Below are positions 51,532 through 60,761 of a stretch of DNA of 64,000 bases, in pieces; the first letter of the stretch is position 1, and every line of letters begins with the position of its first letter. The stretch covers positions 1 to 64,000 of the forward strand of contig CBFDBO010000006.1 of the NCBI GenBank assembly GCA_965603075.1, read 5' to 3'. The notes under the pieces are model-generated. The model searched no databases and was not told the origin of the DNA. It saw nothing but the letters and a program-made list of their open reading frames with translations. This stretch comes from JABJOR01 sp965603075 (GTDB taxonomy: Bacteria; Pseudomonadota; Alphaproteobacteria; Rhodospirillales; Casp-alpha2). Both the position numbers and the translations under genes were made by a program.

Positions 51532-53883
51532 ATGAATGAAAATGCAATCCGGTTCCTTGATCCGGCATCACCTGAATTTACATTGGATCAAGTTGCCGAG
51601 ATTGCGCATCGTTTCTTTAAGTTAGAAGGTGATATTAAATTTCTTGAGAGCGAACGTGATCTGAATTTTCGGATTACGAACAATAGTGGTGTTTCAGTAA
51701 TTCTTAAAATATCCAATGCTCAGGAAACCGAAGCCTTAGTGGATATGCAAGTGAAGGCCATGCTTCATATTAAAAAGCATGATCCGGATTTTCCTATTCC
51801 CAATATTATTAATACCGTGGATGGTCTTCCATATGATTGGTGTATGGACGCCCGTGGTGTTCGCCATATGGTTCGGGTTATTTCCGTCATACCCGGCGAA
51901 ATCTTATCGGAAAGAGATCGCTCCTTGTCAGTAATGCAAGATGTCGGGTCCCTTGTTGCCCGTTCCGGACTGGCATTGCAGGGCTTTTTTCATCCTTCAG
52001 CAGATCATTATTTGTTATGGGATATCAGAACGTTAGCAGATTTAACTGGATTTGTGAATCATATTGAAGATGCAAGCTTGCGCCGTGCTGTAGAGCGTGA
52101 TTTGGACTCTACAATTAGACACATCCTGCCGGCGTTATCCAGTATGCGTTCTCAGGTCATTCATAATGATGCCAATGCCTTGAATATACTGTGTGATACA
52201 GGATCTGATACGAGAGAAAACCCAACACAGCTAACGGGTTTAATCGATTTTGGGGATATGATGTTTGCCCCTCTCATTCAGGACCTCGCCGTTGCTGCGG
52301 GGTCTATGACGCAAATAAGCGATTCACCCATTGATAATATTTGCCATGTTGCCATGGGGTATGACCGGATTTTGCCGTTGCTTGATGACGAAATCAATAT
52401 TTTATCCAATTTGGCAGTGGCTCGTAACATACAGGAAACCTTGATTGCGGCTAAACGCGTGGCCGATGATCCTAATACCAGTGATTATAATGGCGGCGGT
52501 GTTATGTATTATGCCAATGCCCTCGATCAGATGTTGAGCATGGGCCACGATGAAATGCGGCGGAAAATACGAAAAACCTGTCGTTTCCCGGTTTATTGCC
52601 CCAAACCGGATCAAGGCATCGATACTGAAGAACAAACAAAAGCCCTGTTAAAACGTCGTAATGCATCCCTAGGTAAACAATTAGAACTTAGTTACGATAC
52701 CCCCATGCATGTGGTTAAATCACAGGGGATGTGGGTCTATGACTCGGCGGGTAAGAAACATCTTGATTGTTATAATAATGTTCCCCACGTAGGGCATTGT
52801 CATCCTCATGTGGTGCGCTCGGTATCACGCCAGCTTGCGACCATGAATTCCAACACACGCTATTTATATGAAAACGTTGTGGAATACGCCGAACGTTTGG
52901 GGGCAACCATGCCCGGTGATCTATCGTCATGCATATTTGTGAACTCTGGCTCAGAAGCCAATGATGCGGCGTTACAAGTTGCCCGACATATCACTGGAAA
53001 CCGTGGGGCAATAATCGTAGAAAGCGCCTATCACGGGATCACAGAAACGATTATGGGGCTCTCGCCTTCTATCCAGCCAGTGTTCCCGCCTGTATTACCC
53101 GATGATGTTCGTACAATTTCAGATCCCAATAATACGGTTGAGGGGTATATGGAAAGCCTAGATGTGGCGTTGGCAAGCTTGGCGGCCGACGGTAAGGCTC
53201 CAGCCGCCTTTATGGTGGATTGCTCTCTCAGCAGCAATGGGATCGCTGATATACCTAAAGATTACCTCCCTTACATCGCCGAAAAAGTACGTGCAGCAGG
53301 TGGTTTAATCATTGCTGATGAGGTTCAAATTGGTTTTGGCCGTTCCGGTACGCATATGTGGGGGATTGAAGCCCAAGGCGTGGTGCCGGACATCATAACG
53401 CTCGGCAAGCCCATGGGGAACGGCATCCCTATTGGTGCGGCGGTTATGACACCAGATGTTCATCACAGATTTACAAAGGACGTCGACTTTTTCTCGACCT
53501 TTGGCGGTAATCCGGTGGCGTGCGCGGCGGCAAATGCAGTTTTAGATGTCATGGAGCAAGAAAACCTGATGGAGCAAGCTTTCCATAACGGAGAGCGCTT
53601 ACGTAAGGGCATTCGAAATCTAAGCAATCGTTTCCCGCAAATTGGCAGTGTTAATGGCCAAGGGTTATTCAATGGTGTTGAAATTGTCAAAGCAGACGGC
53701 AGTCAGGAACCTGATCCCGTCATGACGGACAAAATTGTTAATGGGATGCGTAAGAACGGCGTATTGATCAGTACAGCGAACCCGCATTCTCTTAAAATCC
53801 GTCCGCCCATGGCTTTCCGCCAGCATCATGCAGATATTTTCGTTGAGACATTGGAGAAGGTATTATCGGGTCTGGACAGCTAA
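51532..53883 (+). CDS. Aminoglycoside-kinase-like phosphotransferase fused to class III PLP aminotransferase
   Basis: The 783-residue product joins two enzymes. Residues about 10-340 form a phosphotransferase (APH) domain with VIHNDANALNIL (catalytic aspartate near 212) and LIDFGDMMFAPLIQDLAVA (metal aspartate near 239). Residues about 365-783 form a class III PLP-dependent domain with FVNSGSEANDAALQVAR, IADEVQIGFGRSGTHMW and the PLP lysine K626 in TLGKPMGNG. Known separate relatives are a hydroxylysine kinase and phospholyases acting on phosphoethanolamine or phosphohydroxylysine, so a phosphorylate-then-eliminate reaction is a reasonable inference. The substrate is unknown. It is 18 nt after gltA and shares CTAA stop bases with the opposing gene. 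Confidence 0.88.
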   Translation: MNENAIRFLDPASPEFTLDQVAEIAHRFFKLEGDIKFLESERDLNFRITNNSGVSVILKISNAQETEALVDMQVKAMLHIKKHDPDFPIPNIINTVDGLPYDWCMDARGVRHMVRVISVIPGEILSERDRSLSVMQDVGSLVARSGLALQGFFHPSADHYLLWDIRTLADLTGFVNHIEDASLRRAVERDLDSTIRHILPALSSMRSQVIHNDANALNILCDTGSDTRENPTQLTGLIDFGDMMFAPLIQDLAVAAGSMTQISDSPIDNICHVAMGYDRILPLLDDEINILSNLAVARNIQETLIAAKRVADDPNTSDYNGGGVMYYANALDQMLSMGHDEMRRKIRKTCRFPVYCPKPDQGIDTEEQTKALLKRRNASLGKQLELSYDTPMHVVKSQGMWVYDSAGKKHLDCYNNVPHVGHCHPHVVRSVSRQLATMNSNTRYLYENVVEYAERLGATMPGDLSSCIFVNSGSEANDAALQVARHITGNRGAIIVESAYHGITETIMGLSPSIQPVFPPVLPDDVRTISDPNNTVEGYMESLDVALASLAADGKAPAAFMVDCSLSSNGIADIPKDYLPYIAEKVRAAGGLIIADEVQIGFGRSGTHMWGIEAQGVVPDIITLGKPMGNGIPIGAAVMTPDVHHRFTKDVDFFSTFGGNPVACAAANAVLDVMEQENLMEQAFHNGERLRKGIRNLSNRFPQIGSVNGQGLFNGVEIVKADGSQEPDPVMTDKIVNGMRKNGVLISTANPHSLKIRPPMAFRQHHADIFVETLEKVLSGLDS

Positions 53884-54779
53884 GTTTTGCTTTTGCCATA
53901 CTCTGAGAACCAAATTCCTCCGAGAACCAGTACAAGCGCAAACCCGTGATAAATCTGAAACGGTTCGCTTAATACAATAACGGCGAAGATCGAAGCAAAT
54001 ACGGGAACCAGATTAATAAATACCCCTGCCCGGTTCCCGCCAATTTTCTCAACCCCCTTGATAAAGAAGATCTGGGCTAGGAAGGAGGGAAAAATGGTGA
54101 TCAACGCGACAATCACCCAGCCACGGGTTGAAGGCCAATAGGACCGATCGTAGATGTACTCTGTTATGGAAAATGGCAGCGATACAATAAATGCTGCCCC
54201 CGCCATGACTGTAAATAATCCCAACGCTGAAACCGCAGGACGGTTTCTTAAGCCCACGGTGTATGATGCATACATAGAACAGGCTATAAACATTAAAACA
54301 TCACCGAAATTGAAGGATAACTCGGCCAATTGAGAGAGGTCGCCATGGGAGCTAACGGTTAAGACACCGGCAATTGTAATTAACACGCCGAGAAATTGGA
54401 TGCGGGTTATGCGTGTTCTGTAGAACATAAAACTACCCAATAATACAAAAACCGGAATGGACCCTTGGATAATACCAATATTGAGCGCGGTTGTTGAATA
54501 GGCGGCGGTATAAAATAATACGTTAAATCCCGTAAAACCCAAAAATGCGATGAAAAAGAAAAACAATAACCGCTCTTCAAGGAGTTTCCAATCGCGCCGG
54601 ATGTATCTATTTGCAAAAACCAACATCAGCATCAACGCCCCCAGCCAACGACAGGAAACAAGCAACATCGGCGGTATTTCACCAATTGCCAACTTACTAA
54701 AAACAGCATTTGCCCCCCAACACATGGTGGTGAAGATCAATAAAAGAGAGGCTTGAAGAGTTTGTGACGACTTTGGCAT
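53880..54779 (-). CDS. EamA/DMT family transporter
   Basis: The 299-residue product has ten expected membrane helices in two EamA repeats, beginning SLLLIFTTMCWGANAVFSKLA and FLGFTGFNVLFYTAAYSTTALNIGIIQGSIPVFVLLGSF, with a second half starting near FGDVLMFIACSMYASY. Such proteins export amino acids or other metabolites. The frame is open 28 codons further upstream, inside tag, but the ATG at 54779, one base after the tag stop, is the fitting start. Substrate unknown. Confidence 0.9.
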   Translation of the reverse strand: MPKSSQTLQASLLLIFTTMCWGANAVFSKLAIGEIPPMLLVSCRWLGALMLMLVFANRYIRRDWKLLEERLLFFFFIAFLGFTGFNVLFYTAAYSTTALNIGIIQGSIPVFVLLGSFMFYRTRITRIQFLGVLITIAGVLTVSSHGDLSQLAELSFNFGDVLMFIACSMYASYTVGLRNRPAVSALGLFTVMAGAAFIVSLPFSITEYIYDRSYWPSTRGWVIVALITIFPSFLAQIFFIKGVEKIGGNRAGVFINLVPVFASIFAVIVLSEPFQIYHGFALVLVLGGIWFSEYGKSKT

Positions 54780-54780
54780 A

Positions 54781-55338
54781 TTAAGACGTAAATATTGAGG
54801 CAGGGACTTGCTGCCAAGGGGGATTAAGGCCATCGATTTCGGCAAATACCGGGCAGGATGCATCGTGGGTACCGGGTAGATATCCCGTGCTCATCAAGAA
54901 TTCGTTGACGATTTCTCCCCCCGTAAAACGAAAGGTTTTTTTGAATAGCTTCGTCCATTGATCGCGGTTGAGGGGGTGTTGGGCATCCAGCCAGCCTTTA
55001 AAGCCGCCAAATTCTTCGCGCATGTCAATAATACGATTGGCATTATGGATGATAGAAGCAACTTTGAGTTTGTTTCTGATTATATCAGGGTTACCTAGTA
55101 ATCTTGTGGTGTCACTCTCCCCATAAGACGCAACTGTATTCACATCAAAACCTTCAAAGGCTTTAAAAATACCCGCGCGTTTTTTCAAAATGATATCCCA
55201 TGAAAGTCCCGCCTGAAATATTTCCAGAGCCAGTCTTTCCAGCAGAACGCTTTCATCAGAGGTAGGGAAACCATATTCGTGATTGTGATAATGCTGATGA
55301 ACAGGATTGTCTGCAGCATAATCGCAATAACTGCTCAT
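54781..55338 (-). CDS. tag: DNA-3-methyladenine glycosylase I
   Basis: Tag removes 3-methyladenine from alkylated DNA. The 185-residue product has the family layout: YCDYAADNPVHQHYHNHEYGFP at the start with C5 and the histidines of the zinc site, FQAGLSWDIILKKRAGIFKAF (the aromatic and glutamate-bearing helix), and a C-terminal GTHDASCPV (H158, C162) completing the zinc snap. The first motif differs from the usual E. coli CGW start but the zinc ligands appear kept. It lies 2 nt after DUF1467 and 1 nt before the EamA gene. Confidence 0.86.
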   Translation of the reverse strand: MSSYCDYAADNPVHQHYHNHEYGFPTSDESVLLERLALEIFQAGLSWDIILKKRAGIFKAFEGFDVNTVASYGESDTTRLLGNPDIIRNKLKVASIIHNANRIIDMREEFGGFKGWLDAQHPLNRDQWTKLFKKTFRFTGGEIVNEFLMSTGYLPGTHDASCPVFAEIDGLNPPWQQVPASIFTS

Positions 55339-55340
55339 TT

Positions 55341-55595
55341 TTAGCTCTCTTCCGGCGGTCGGAAATCGATCATACCAGTGGAGAATGCAGCGTAAAACAA
55401 TCCAAAGATAACCAATGATATAACCGTGGTTGCTAGGACCTTTTTCAGCATATTGGCTTTTTTGGGCGCGCCTGCGTCCATGCCTTCTTCAATATTGTTG
55501 GCATCGATCTTTGTTTTTGCCCCAAAGGGCAGCACCATAAAGATTACCAGCCACCAAATAATGAGATAAATTGCGATTCCGCTTGTTAAGCTCAT
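55341..55595 (-). CDS. DUF1467 family membrane protein
   Basis: The 84-residue product has two membrane helices (about 6-24 and 53-73) and the WWLVIFMVLPFGAKTKIDAN motif after the first one, typical of DUF1467. This family lies next to the methylmalonyl-CoA epimerase gene in many Alphaproteobacteria; its role is unknown. The start overlaps the mce stop (ATGA), so it is co-translated with it. Confidence 0.88.
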   Translation of the reverse strand: MSLTSGIAIYLIIWWLVIFMVLPFGAKTKIDANNIEEGMDAGAPKKANMLKKVLATTVISLVIFGLFYAAFSTGMIDFRPPEES

Positions 55596-55996
55596 GTCTG
55601 TTCCAATTCTACCAAAGTACCACAGAAGTCTTTCGGGTGTAAGAATAAGACCGGTTTGCCGTGGGCACCAATCTTGGGTTCGCCACTTCCTAAGACCCGT
55701 GCCCCACTTTCAACCATCTGGTCGCGTGCAACCAAAATATCATCAACTTCATAACATACATGGTGCATACCACCAGAGGGGTTTTTATCCAAAAAAGCCT
55801 GAATGGGGGAGCTTTCACCAAGTGGATACAAAAGCTCTACCTTGGTATTAGGTAGATTAACAAATACCACCGTAACGCCATGGTCGGGTTCGTCTACGGG
55901 GGTAGTTACATCGCCGCCCAGCGTATCGCGGTATATGGCGATGGCTGCGTCCAAATCTGGAACAGCGATTGCAATGTGGTTTAAGCGGCCAATCAT
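55592..55996 (-). CDS. mce: Methylmalonyl-CoA epimerase
   Basis: Mce interconverts the two methylmalonyl-CoA epimers in propionyl-CoA use. The 134-residue product is a vicinal-oxygen-chelate (glyoxalase-like) protein: RLNHIAIAVPDLDAAIAIYRD at the start with metal histidine H7, VVFVNLPNTKVELLYPLGESSP, GGMHHVCYEVDDI with further metal ligands, and a C-terminal FLHPKDFCGTLVELEQ with the glutamate ligand. It is 29 nt downstream of rnj. Confidence 0.94.
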   Translation of the reverse strand: MIGRLNHIAIAVPDLDAAIAIYRDTLGGDVTTPVDEPDHGVTVVFVNLPNTKVELLYPLGESSPIQAFLDKNPSGGMHHVCYEVDDILVARDQMVESGARVLGSGEPKIGAHGKPVLFLHPKDFCGTLVELEQT

Positions 55997-56025
55997 TATT
56001 AGTTCTCCATTCTTAATTAGAAGTT

Positions 56026-57693
56026 TTAAACACGAACCAAGTGTATATGCACGATGGGTTTTTTATCAAATGCCTTTTTATAAACCCGGCGCATGGCGAT
56101 GCGGAGAGTGTCAATGACCGCGTCGTCATCTTTTCTATTTTTCTTGGGCAAGGTTTCAAGAGCGTTAGCAATAGCATCGATAATATTGTTTTCTAAATCC
56201 GTCTCTCCGCCATCGAGCAAGCCGGAATCTGAAACAATAGGATCATCAAACAATTCCAAATTGCTATTGACCACGACCGTGGCCACAGCCATACCGCTAT
56301 AGAGTGTTTTGCGCCGATTTCGTACCAGCTTACCGTCCACGGGCACCAAACGTTTGCCTTCTAATGCCAGTCGTCCTGATGGCACTAAATCGACAACCTC
56401 TGCCCCGTCTTTGCTGATGGAGACCATGGTGCCATTTCGGGCAATGATGGTTGATTTGACCTGACAGTCATGGGCTAGGTCAGCGTGGGCAATCATATGT
56501 CGTGCTTCACCGTGAACCGGGATGGCGATTTGGGGACGGACCAATTGATACATGGCGCTTAATTCATCGCGGGCTGGGTGACCCGATACGTGGACAAAAT
56601 CATCCTGCCAATCGATGATTTTAATATCGCGTAGGGCCAGTTTATTTTGTAATTGAGAGATAGAGACCTCATTACCGGGGATAACACGGGAAGAAAAAAT
56701 CACCGTATCACCAGGGTCAAGTGAAATACGGGGGTGGGCACCACTGGCAATTCGGGAAAGAGCGGCCCTTGGTTCGCCTTGTGATCCTGTGCATATCAGC
56801 AGCATTTTATCGCTTGGGATATATCCTGCGTCATCTTCGGTAAGGAATACCATGTCTTCGGGAAGGTAACCTGTCTCGCGTGCCGCATCGATCATGTTTT
56901 TCATAGAACGACCAGAGATCACCACGTCCCGTCCATTGTCGCGGGCGGCTTCGGCAATGGTTTTCAATCGGGCAATATTAGACGAGAAACATGAAACAGC
57001 GACGCGATTTTTACAACTTGCAATAATCCGGCTTAATGATTCTTTCAAATCCCCTTCGGAGCCTGATGAACCGGGGCTGAAAACATTGGTGCTATCACAT
57101 ACCATCGCCAGTACATCGTTATCACCCAATTCCCGCAAACGTTCCAAATCACTGGCATCGCCAACCACGGGGTCAGGGTCAAACTTCCAATCACCCGTAT
57201 GAAGAACCATACCTTTGGGCGTGGTTATGGCGATGGCATTGGGTTCGGGGATGGAATGGGTTAGTGTGACTAGCTCGAGACCAAAAGGCCCTAGATTGAA
57301 TGTGCTGCCCAGCTCGACAATATGGATGGGGACTTTTTTGCCCCAAGATACTTCCGATAATTTTCGACGCAAGATAGAGGCGGTAAAGGGTGTAGCGTAA
57401 ATCGGGCACTTTAGTTTCGGCCATAAATATGGCACGGCGCCCAAGTGATCTTCGTGGGCGTGGGTTAACACCAACGCAATTAAATTATCACGGCGTTCTT
57501 CAATAAATGCCGGGTCAGGCATAATTACATCAAGCCCCGGCATACCGGGATCGGCAAAAGTGACGCCGAGATCAACCATGATCCAATCTGCATCGTCTTC
57601 TTGTCCATAGCCGTATAAATTTAGGTTCATGCCGATTTCGCCAGCTCCACCTAAGGGTAGAAACAGTAGTTTATCGTCGTCTGGTGTTGTCAT
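56026..57693 (-). CDS. rnj: Ribonuclease J
   Basis: RNase J is a 5'-3' exoribonuclease and endonuclease for RNA maturation and decay. The 555-residue product has a metallo-beta-lactamase core with LTHAHEDHLGA (H78, H80, D82, H83), LHTGDWKFDPDPV, a beta-CASP domain with CDSTN and SGRSMKNM, HVSGHPARDEL and PVHGEARHM, and a C-terminal domain. It overlaps the coaX stop by one base (TAATG). The nuoN-birA-coaX-rnj-mce order is typical of Alphaproteobacteria. Confidence 0.96.
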   Translation of the reverse strand: MTTPDDDKLLFLPLGGAGEIGMNLNLYGYGQEDDADWIMVDLGVTFADPGMPGLDVIMPDPAFIEERRDNLIALVLTHAHEDHLGAVPYLWPKLKCPIYATPFTASILRRKLSEVSWGKKVPIHIVELGSTFNLGPFGLELVTLTHSIPEPNAIAITTPKGMVLHTGDWKFDPDPVVGDASDLERLRELGDNDVLAMVCDSTNVFSPGSSGSEGDLKESLSRIIASCKNRVAVSCFSSNIARLKTIAEAARDNGRDVVISGRSMKNMIDAARETGYLPEDMVFLTEDDAGYIPSDKMLLICTGSQGEPRAALSRIASGAHPRISLDPGDTVIFSSRVIPGNEVSISQLQNKLALRDIKIIDWQDDFVHVSGHPARDELSAMYQLVRPQIAIPVHGEARHMIAHADLAHDCQVKSTIIARNGTMVSISKDGAEVVDLVPSGRLALEGKRLVPVDGKLVRNRRKTLYSGMAVATVVVNSNLELFDDPIVSDSGLLDGGETDLENNIIDAIANALETLPKKNRKDDDAVIDTLRIAMRRVYKKAFDKKPIVHIHLVRV

Positions 57694-58487
57694 TAATTTT
57701 CTTTCGTGGCCGATTTTATAGTATTACGGCGGTGAATTTCTAATAAACCTTTCATGGTGATATCTACATCCATGATATCGAAGATTTCCGTTGCCCCTTC
57801 AAACAAGGGAGCCAGTCCCCCGGTGACAATGACTTTCATATCTTCACGGTTATGTTCGGCTTTGATGCGTTTAACCAAGCCTTCGACGAGGCCGACGTAG
57901 CCCCAGTAAACGCCGGACTTCATGGCTTCTACTGTGCTGCGCCCAATAACATTGTCGGGGCGTTCGATGGCGATACGCGGTAGTTTCGCGGCTGCTATAT
58001 GAAGGGCTTCAACACTTAAGTTGATCCCCGGCGAAATGATGCCGCCGATATAATCACCGTCTTCATTGATTACATCAAAGGTGGTGGCTGTACCAAAATC
58101 AACGATGATTAAGGGCCCGCCATAAAAAGTATGCCCGGCGACCGCATTAACCAATCGGTCTGCCCCGGCTTCTTCTGGGGTGTCAATAAGTACACCGATA
58201 CCCAGATCCACGTACTCTTCACCAATGACCCACGGCTCACAATCAAAATAGTTCCGGCACAGTAGCTTGATTTCAAACAAAGCCTGCGGCACCACAATGG
58301 CAATGATGCTACCCGTTATATCGGATGGGTTTATTCCTTTAAGCGCCATTAGATGGGTCAGCCAAACCGCATATTCGTCCGACGTACGGGTTGGGCTGGT
58401 GGCAATACGCCAATGCCCGATCACGCTATCCCCACTATAAATGGCGAACTTAATATTGGTATTGTTGGCGTTGATGGCCAAAAGCAT
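57693..58487 (-). CDS. coaX: Type III pantothenate kinase
   Basis: CoaX phosphorylates pantothenate in the first step of coenzyme A synthesis. The 264-residue product has the ASKHA-fold layout, with GADRLVNAVAGH (substrate-side), IIVDFGTATTFDVIN (phosphate and metal aspartate), GGIISPGINLSVEAL, IGRSTVEAMKSGVYWGYVG and VIVTGGLAPLF. The N-terminal motif reads LLAINANNTNIKFAIY, whereas most family members have D-x-G-N-T there, so one aspartate and one glycine are replaced by asparagine. The other motifs look intact. Confidence 0.93.
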   Translation of the reverse strand: MLLAINANNTNIKFAIYSGDSVIGHWRIATSPTRTSDEYAVWLTHLMALKGINPSDITGSIIAIVVPQALFEIKLLCRNYFDCEPWVIGEEYVDLGIGVLIDTPEEAGADRLVNAVAGHTFYGGPLIIVDFGTATTFDVINEDGDYIGGIISPGINLSVEALHIAAAKLPRIAIERPDNVIGRSTVEAMKSGVYWGYVGLVEGLVKRIKAEHNREDMKVIVTGGLAPLFEGATEIFDIMDVDITMKGLLEIHRRNTIKSATKEN

Positions 58488-58499
58488 TTTTTTATTCCG

Positions 58500-59273
58500 T
58501 TATGGTATAAGATCGGGGAAAAATATATCACCAGCATGAATGATGCTGTTTTCGTTCATGTCATCTTCTAACAACATCAATGCACCCGTTTCGTCAATAC
58601 CTTTGAAAATACCTGATAATTCGTTATTTTCCAGTCTCACGATAATCTTTTTTTCTAAACCCGCGACTCGGGTTAGCCAAATTTTGCGCAATTGGGAAAA
58701 ACCATCCGACACCCAGATATTTAACCAATGATCAAAGTGATGAATAAAACGTTCTAGAGTTTGCTCGACTGTTATGTCACAAGCGCCGTGATTTACCAAA
58801 CTTGTTGCTGGATAGGGCGTGTCATCGGGATGGTTTGCTACATTAATACCAATCCCTAAAACAATAGCATGCGGTACCTGGGTATCACTAGGAACGGTTT
58901 CCAATAAGATACCAGAGGCTTTTTCACCATCGATTAACACGTCATTCGGCCATTTACAGGCGATTGAGGATTGATCGTCGCAAAGCTCGCCAGCGGTATC
59001 AAATATAGCCAGTGCTGCAACGTAGCCTAATTGAGAACATTCAAGGAGAGGCTTTCCGGGCTTGAGAACCAAGGAACAATATAGATTGCCCAATGGGGCA
59101 TGCCACGCCCTGCCCCGTCTACCCCGTGCAGCTGTTTGTTGCTTCGCCCAGATAACGGTTTTATCGGGTACAGCCAACGCAATATCCATCGCCTCGTCAC
59201 TGGTGCTGGCAAGGCTTTGAAAGGATATCAGATTGTATCGATCAGGCAGGCTTGTAATGCTTTTATCCACCAA
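58500..59273 (-). CDS. birA: Biotin-[acetyl-CoA-carboxylase] ligase
   Basis: BirA attaches biotin to its carrier domain. The 257-residue product lacks the N-terminal DNA-binding domain of E. coli BirA, so it is the monofunctional type and should not regulate biotin genes. Motifs are SLASTSDEAMDIA, AKQQTAARGRRGRAWHAPLGNLYCSLVL (biotinyl-AMP loop), CKWPNDVLIDGEKASGILLET and VLGIGINVANHP, followed by a small SH3-like C-terminal domain. It overlaps nuoN by 11 nt and is 12 nt upstream of coaX. Confidence 0.94.
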   Translation of the reverse strand: MVDKSITSLPDRYNLISFQSLASTSDEAMDIALAVPDKTVIWAKQQTAARGRRGRAWHAPLGNLYCSLVLKPGKPLLECSQLGYVAALAIFDTAGELCDDQSSIACKWPNDVLIDGEKASGILLETVPSDTQVPHAIVLGIGINVANHPDDTPYPATSLVNHGACDITVEQTLERFIHHFDHWLNIWVSDGFSQLRKIWLTRVAGLEKKIIVRLENNELSGIFKGIDETGALMLLEDDMNENSIIHAGDIFFPDLIP

Positions 59274-60738
59274 TCAAGGATGCCGCAGCCTCAGCCGCAG
59301 AATTAAGCAGTGGTGCTGGGTAAAGGATAAAGAATAGCATGAGAACAGCCGTACCGGTTAGGACCAGTTTGATGGGTTTAGAGATTGGATGATCAAACGC
59401 GTCACCGGGTTCATCAAAATAAGCAATTTTAATAATCCGCAGATAATAAAACGATCCAACAACACTGGAAAGAACACCAATGATAGCGAGCCAATAAAGT
59501 TGTGCTTCAACAGCGGCCATGAAGACATACAGTTTGCCAAAGAACCCAGCAAGCGGCGGAATACCAGCCATAGAGAACATAAAGATGGTGAGCGTCATGG
59601 CGAGCAGTGGCTGGCTTTTTGATAGACCCGCTAGATCGGAGATATCTTCGACCATGCGATCACCTCGGCGCATGCACAAGATACAAGCAAACGTGCCAAT
59701 GTTCATGAATATATAAATGCCCATATAAATCAGTACGGCTTTAATGCCCGCTTCATCACCGATACACAGACCGATAAGAGCAAACCCAATGTGACCGATA
59801 GAGCTGTAGGCCATCATCCGTTTGATGTTGGTTTGATTAATGGCGGCAAAGGCCCCCAATAGCATTGAAGCAATCGCAATAACCCATACGATTTGCTGCC
59901 ATTGGTCAACCAAATCACCAAAGGGACCAATCATCACCCGCATGAAGAGCGCAATAGCAGCAACTTTAGGTGCGACAGCAAAGAAGGCCGTCACGGGTGT
60001 TGGAGCACCCTGATAGACGTCAGGTGTCCACATATGGAACGGTACAGCTGAAACCTTGAATGCCAATCCAGCCATCATGAACACGACACCAATGATCACC
60101 CCAATTGATGGTGCGCCGTGCGCATGTTCAAAGGTCTCGGCTAAGACGGTGAAGTTGGTAGAGCCAGCAAAACCGTAAATGAGCGAACTGCCGTATAACA
60201 ACATGCCCGATGCCAATGCACCAAGAACAAAGTATTTAAGGCCCGCTTCGGTAGATTTTATGCTGTCGCGTTTGAAGGCAGCGATCACATAAAGTGACAA
60301 AGATTGAATTTCTAACCCGATATAAAGCGACATCAAGTCGTTCGCCGATACCATCATGATCATGCCAAGAGTGGCGCACAGTGCCAAAATACCAAATTCG
60401 AAACGCGCCATATGGTGCATTTCCAAGTATTCACGTGAAATCAATAATGTCAGTCCCGCTCCGATGAGGATCAGGATTTTGCTAAAGGTTGCGAACTGAT
60501 CGATAATAAACAGACCATTAAAGGTGATGGTCTGTTGCCCAGAGACCAACAATACAAACATACCTGTAAGGGCGATAACCACGATGCTCAACGATAAGAT
60601 CAGGCGATTGACTCGGATATAGTCTGCGGAAGTATCTGATTTCTGGAACACCCCGAGCATCAACAAGGCCATGATAGAACAGGCGAGAAAAATCTCGGGT
60701 AATGCGGGGATCAGGTTTGGGGCTTCACTCAGGGGCAT
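59263..60738 (-). CDS. nuoN: NADH-quinone oxidoreductase subunit N
   Basis: NuoN is one of the three antiporter-like membrane subunits of Complex I. The 491-residue product has about fourteen membrane helices with conserved segments SANDLMSLYIGLEIQSLSLYVIAAF, SIKSTEAGLKYFVLGALASGMLLYG, FKVSAVPFHMWTPDVYQGAPTPVTAFFAVAPK (helix-breaking proton channel lysine region) and MAYSSIGHIGFALIGL. It ends the nuo operon and overlaps birA. Confidence 0.96.
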   Translation of the reverse strand: MPLSEAPNLIPALPEIFLACSIMALLMLGVFQKSDTSADYIRVNRLILSLSIVVIALTGMFVLLVSGQQTITFNGLFIIDQFATFSKILILIGAGLTLLISREYLEMHHMARFEFGILALCATLGMIMMVSANDLMSLYIGLEIQSLSLYVIAAFKRDSIKSTEAGLKYFVLGALASGMLLYGSSLIYGFAGSTNFTVLAETFEHAHGAPSIGVIIGVVFMMAGLAFKVSAVPFHMWTPDVYQGAPTPVTAFFAVAPKVAAIALFMRVMIGPFGDLVDQWQQIVWVIAIASMLLGAFAAINQTNIKRMMAYSSIGHIGFALIGLCIGDEAGIKAVLIYMGIYIFMNIGTFACILCMRRGDRMVEDISDLAGLSKSQPLLAMTLTIFMFSMAGIPPLAGFFGKLYVFMAAVEAQLYWLAIIGVLSSVVGSFYYLRIIKIAYFDEPGDAFDHPISKPIKLVLTGTAVLMLFFILYPAPLLNSAAEAAASLIGG

Positions 60739-60761
60739 CGATCTTAACCTCTTGGCAACCG

